9,023 nt of DNA, taken from NCBI GenBank assembly GCA_002317475.1, contig DCIS01000080.1:581-9603 (forward strand), read 5' to 3'. The notes beneath the pieces are model-generated. The model had not been told where the DNA came from. It saw only the letters and a list, made by a program, of their open reading frames with translations, and made no database searches. This DNA comes from Prevotellaceae bacterium UBA1720. Lineage in GTDB: Bacteria > Bacteroidota > Bacteroidia > Bacteroidales > Bacteroidaceae. Shown in pieces: positions 7,105 to 9,023 of the stretch (positions are counted from its first letter, which is position 1; each line of letters opens with the position of its first letter). The translations under genes were made by a program, and so were the position numbers.

Positions 7105-9023
7105 TATTTTACGATCATTTTGCGGGTTAACACCACCTTTCCTGTGCTGTCCAGACTCTTCACTACATACACACCCTTTCGATAACCCTTCAAGTCAATA
7201 CTCTGACTGGCATCACGACTCTCCATCCTCATGCCTTGCGCATTATAGACAACAAAACTTGTTGCTTGGGCTTCAACCTTCTGAAGGGCCGTTGCCTGTT
7301 GCTTGGTCAGCAACTGGAAGGTGTTACCCGTCGATTTATTGCTGTAGATCTTCGCACCAGCGATGTGTTTGTCAAGATTGATGTACTCGCTGGTCTGCCA
7401 AACACCACGCAGGCATACATCATGATCATCAAACTGTTCTATCTGTATCCACGAATCCTTGTTGCTGGTGTTGCTGCCAGCCACGATGTCAAAGGCGTTG
7501 TCGCCGCTCTTGGTCATGTACTTGCTGGAGGTCATCAAGGTGTAGTATGACTTGTAGCCGCTGACCAGTGTCGTCTTGAACGAGAAGGTGGCATCCGAGG
7601 CATCCAGTTCAGCCAGTTCGTACTGGTTGCTGGACTTGTTCAAGTGCAGATAGAGTCCACTCTGCACGTCGCGCAAGAAGTATACTCCACCACTGTTTAT
7701 CTTGCTGGATGTGCTGGTGGTCATAGGACTCACCACCTCTTTGGCCTCGATGTCCAGTTCGGCACACGAGCTCCATGCCTTGCCATTTACCTCGCTCTTG
7801 GCTATCATCTTCAGGTATCTGCCTTCCACGGGGTTGCTCAGCGTCACTGTCTGAGGTCCCGTAGCGTTCTTGAAGGTTCCCGTGGCTACGGGTGCGCCCC
7901 ATTTAGCAGCATCGTTGCTCAGGTAGAATTCGTATTGTCCCACCATACCATTGCTCGTGCCATCATTTCGGGCAGTGTAACTGATGGCTGTGACCAGATA
8001 GGCCTTTGCCATGTCCACTACGATCTCGTGGGGACATTCGGGTTCCTTGCCACTGTATTCCGTGTGCCAGAAGGTACCGGTATTGCCATCTATTGCCTTG
8101 CTGGCCTCGTTGCCGCTGTGCTGACTGTCATAGCTGACTACCTTCCAGGCACTCTTGTTAATATACATACCAAACTCATAGGTCTGTACCGCTCCGTCAA
8201 AGCATCCGTCCAAGGTTGCGTAGCATGTCACCGTTCCGCCGTTGTTGAGGGCGAAGGGCGAGGTGTACTTCTTGTAAGTCTCACCACCATCCAGACTATA
8301 GTGTATGGTGCTACTCTTTGTTCCACAGCTCAGTACGATGTTGCCGCTATTGTTACGCTCCGCCGTAACCACCTTACATACGGGCATGCTGACACGTGCC
8401 ATCTTGCTCATCTTTCTGATGGTAAGCGAATCCGTCAAGGGCATGATGATGGCCGAGAGTTCCACGTCCTTGCTGTACAGATCGTATTCCGTCAGCAGGT
8501 CTGGACCGCAACTGGCATTGCCCAATCCACGTGTGGCCATGTCAAGGCATAGGATGGTGTTCTTGACCGACTTGAACTCGTAGGTATGTTTGGCACGGCT
8601 ATTGCGGTTGGTGTAGTTATCCTCAACCCTGAAATGGGTGGCAGACATAGCCATCTGGTCAGGAGCAACAATCATAAGGCCCTTGCCATCCTTGTTCGTC
8701 AGACTCACCCAACGCACCTCTTGCTTTGTTCCGTGTTCCTGTGGTTTGATGTATCCGGTATATTGGTCGGTCACGGTGCTTGTATACACACCGGGGAAAC
8801 ATGCTTCCTTACGGTCTACATAGCTGTCCCATGGACCACGGCCAAACCAGTTCAACTGTTCCATGTAGGGAGTCAGTTCGGTACGGAAACCCATTCTGGG
8901 CAGAATGGTTCCCTTGTTCGATGGACGTACACTGCTATTCATCAGTATCTTACCGTCACCCAGCACCTTGAAGTTGTGCTGCACGGCATATTTCGCTCCA
9001 CCTCCGCTGTAGGTGCTGTTCAT
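7104..9023 (-). CDS. GH2 beta-galactosidase-like enzyme, C-terminal part, with binding modules and T9SS sorting domain
   Basis: Only the last 639 residues are visible. The Met at 9021-9023 is most likely internal, and the catalytic domain lies past the right edge. Fragment residues 1-200 match the LacZ small-chain domain: LPRMGFRTELTPYMEQLNWFG, GRGPWDSYVDRK, YIKPQEHGTKQEVRWVSL. Then follow a chitobiase-C/FN3-like segment (about 215-285: IHYSLDGGETYKKYTSPF, VTCYATLDG), an F5/8 type C (CBM32-like) domain (about 290-428: EASKAIDGNTGTFWHTEYSG, HEIVVDMAKAYLVTAISY, GRYLKMIAKSEVNGKAWSSC, AELDI), a threefold beta-trefoil-like region (about 445-575: GGVYFLRDVQSGLYLHLN, YYTLMTSSKYMT, SEYINLDKHIAGAKIY) and a C-terminal T9SS sorting domain (about 585-639: FVVYNAQGMRM, IDLKGYRKGVYVVKSLDSTG, LTRKMIVK). 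This predicts export through T9SS and display on the cell surface, with modules that bind galactose-containing glycans. Beta-galactosidase is the likeliest activity, but the acid/base and nucleophile Glu residues cannot be seen. Confidence 0.92.
   Translation of the reverse strand: MNSTYSGGGAKYAVQHNFKVLGDGKILMNSSVRPSNKGTILPRMGFRTELTPYMEQLNWFGRGPWDSYVDRKEACFPGVYTSTVTDQYTGYIKPQEHGTKQEVRWVSLTNKDGKGLMIVAPDQMAMSATHFRVEDNYTNRNSRAKHTYEFKSVKNTILCLDMATRGLGNASCGPDLLTEYDLYSKDVELSAIIMPLTDSLTIRKMSKMARVSMPVCKVVTAERNNSGNIVLSCGTKSSTIHYSLDGGETYKKYTSPFALNNGGTVTCYATLDGCFDGAVQTYEFGMYINKSAWKVVSYDSQHSGNEASKAIDGNTGTFWHTEYSGKEPECPHEIVVDMAKAYLVTAISYTARNDGTSNGMVGQYEFYLSNDAAKWGAPVATGTFKNATGPQTVTLSNPVEGRYLKMIAKSEVNGKAWSSCAELDIEAKEVVSPMTTSTSSKINSGGVYFLRDVQSGLYLHLNKSSNQYELAELDASDATFSFKTTLVSGYKSYYTLMTSSKYMTKSGDNAFDIVAGSNTSNKDSWIQIEQFDDHDVCLRGVWQTSEYINLDKHIAGAKIYSNKSTGNTFQLLTKQQATALQKVEAQATSFVVYNAQGMRMESRDASQSIDLKGYRKGVYVVKSLDSTGKVVLTRKMIVK

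Noticed and set aside
7644..8552. 302-codon open frame on the plus strand
   Set aside because: It is antisense to the GH2 accessory modules, which match known domains in the minus frame. The plus product has no coherent motif.
9021..9023. True start codon of the GH2 gene at the right edge
   Set aside because: The Met is followed directly by the middle of a LacZ C-terminal domain, with no signal peptide, although the protein carries an export-dependent T9SS domain. The gene must begin further right.

Overview
The window looks like part of a polysaccharide-degradation locus from a gut- or rumen-type member of the Bacteroidota, most like Prevotella and its relatives. The basis is a set of secreted glycoside hydrolases on one strand, A-rich translation starts without a clear Shine-Dalgarno sequence, a TAnnTTTG-type promoter element, and a C-terminal type 9 secretion (T9SS) sorting domain on one enzyme. 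That domain is usual in Prevotella-like organisms and uncommon in gut Bacteroides. No SusC/SusD pair, regulator, transposase, tRNA, rRNA or CRISPR array is visible.

All five genes are on the minus strand, so transcription runs from high to low coordinates. From right to left: (1) 7104-9023, the C-terminal part of a large GH2 beta-galactosidase-like enzyme, whose catalytic part lies beyond the right edge; (2) 4400-6859, a complete GH95 enzyme (alpha-L-fucosidase or alpha-L-galactosidase); (3) 2131-4200, a complete GH97 alpha-galactosidase/alpha-glucosidase-type enzyme with retaining-type catalytic residues; (4) 1081-1875, a 264-residue secreted protein of unknown function with a C-terminal beta-sandwich-like region; (5) 1-1046, a GH43 five-bladed propeller enzyme cut by the left edge. 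Genes 4 and 5 are 34 bp apart and are almost certainly co-transcribed. The other gaps are 255, 199 and 244 bp and hold the regulatory structure.

Together the enzymes would remove beta-galactosyl, alpha-L-fucosyl or alpha-L-galactosyl, alpha-D-galactosyl and L-arabinosyl (or xylosyl) groups. This suits a heavily decorated plant hemicellulose, with galactosylated glucuronoarabinoxylan or xyloglucan as the main candidates. GH95 has Thr where characterised fucosidases have His, which favours alpha-L-galactose and so arabinoxylan, but this is inference. The GH2 enzyme has cell-surface sorting and carbohydrate-binding modules. GH95 and GH97 have only ordinary signal peptides, so extracellular and periplasmic steps may be divided between them.

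The most unusual non-coding element is a 99-bp array of nine 11-bp units between GH95 and GH97 (4286-4384). It changes orientation midway and contains a perfect 15-bp inverted repeat. A clear Rho-independent terminator abutting a Bacteroidota -7 promoter element lies just upstream of GH95. A bulged 11-bp hairpin lies in the leader region before gene 4.
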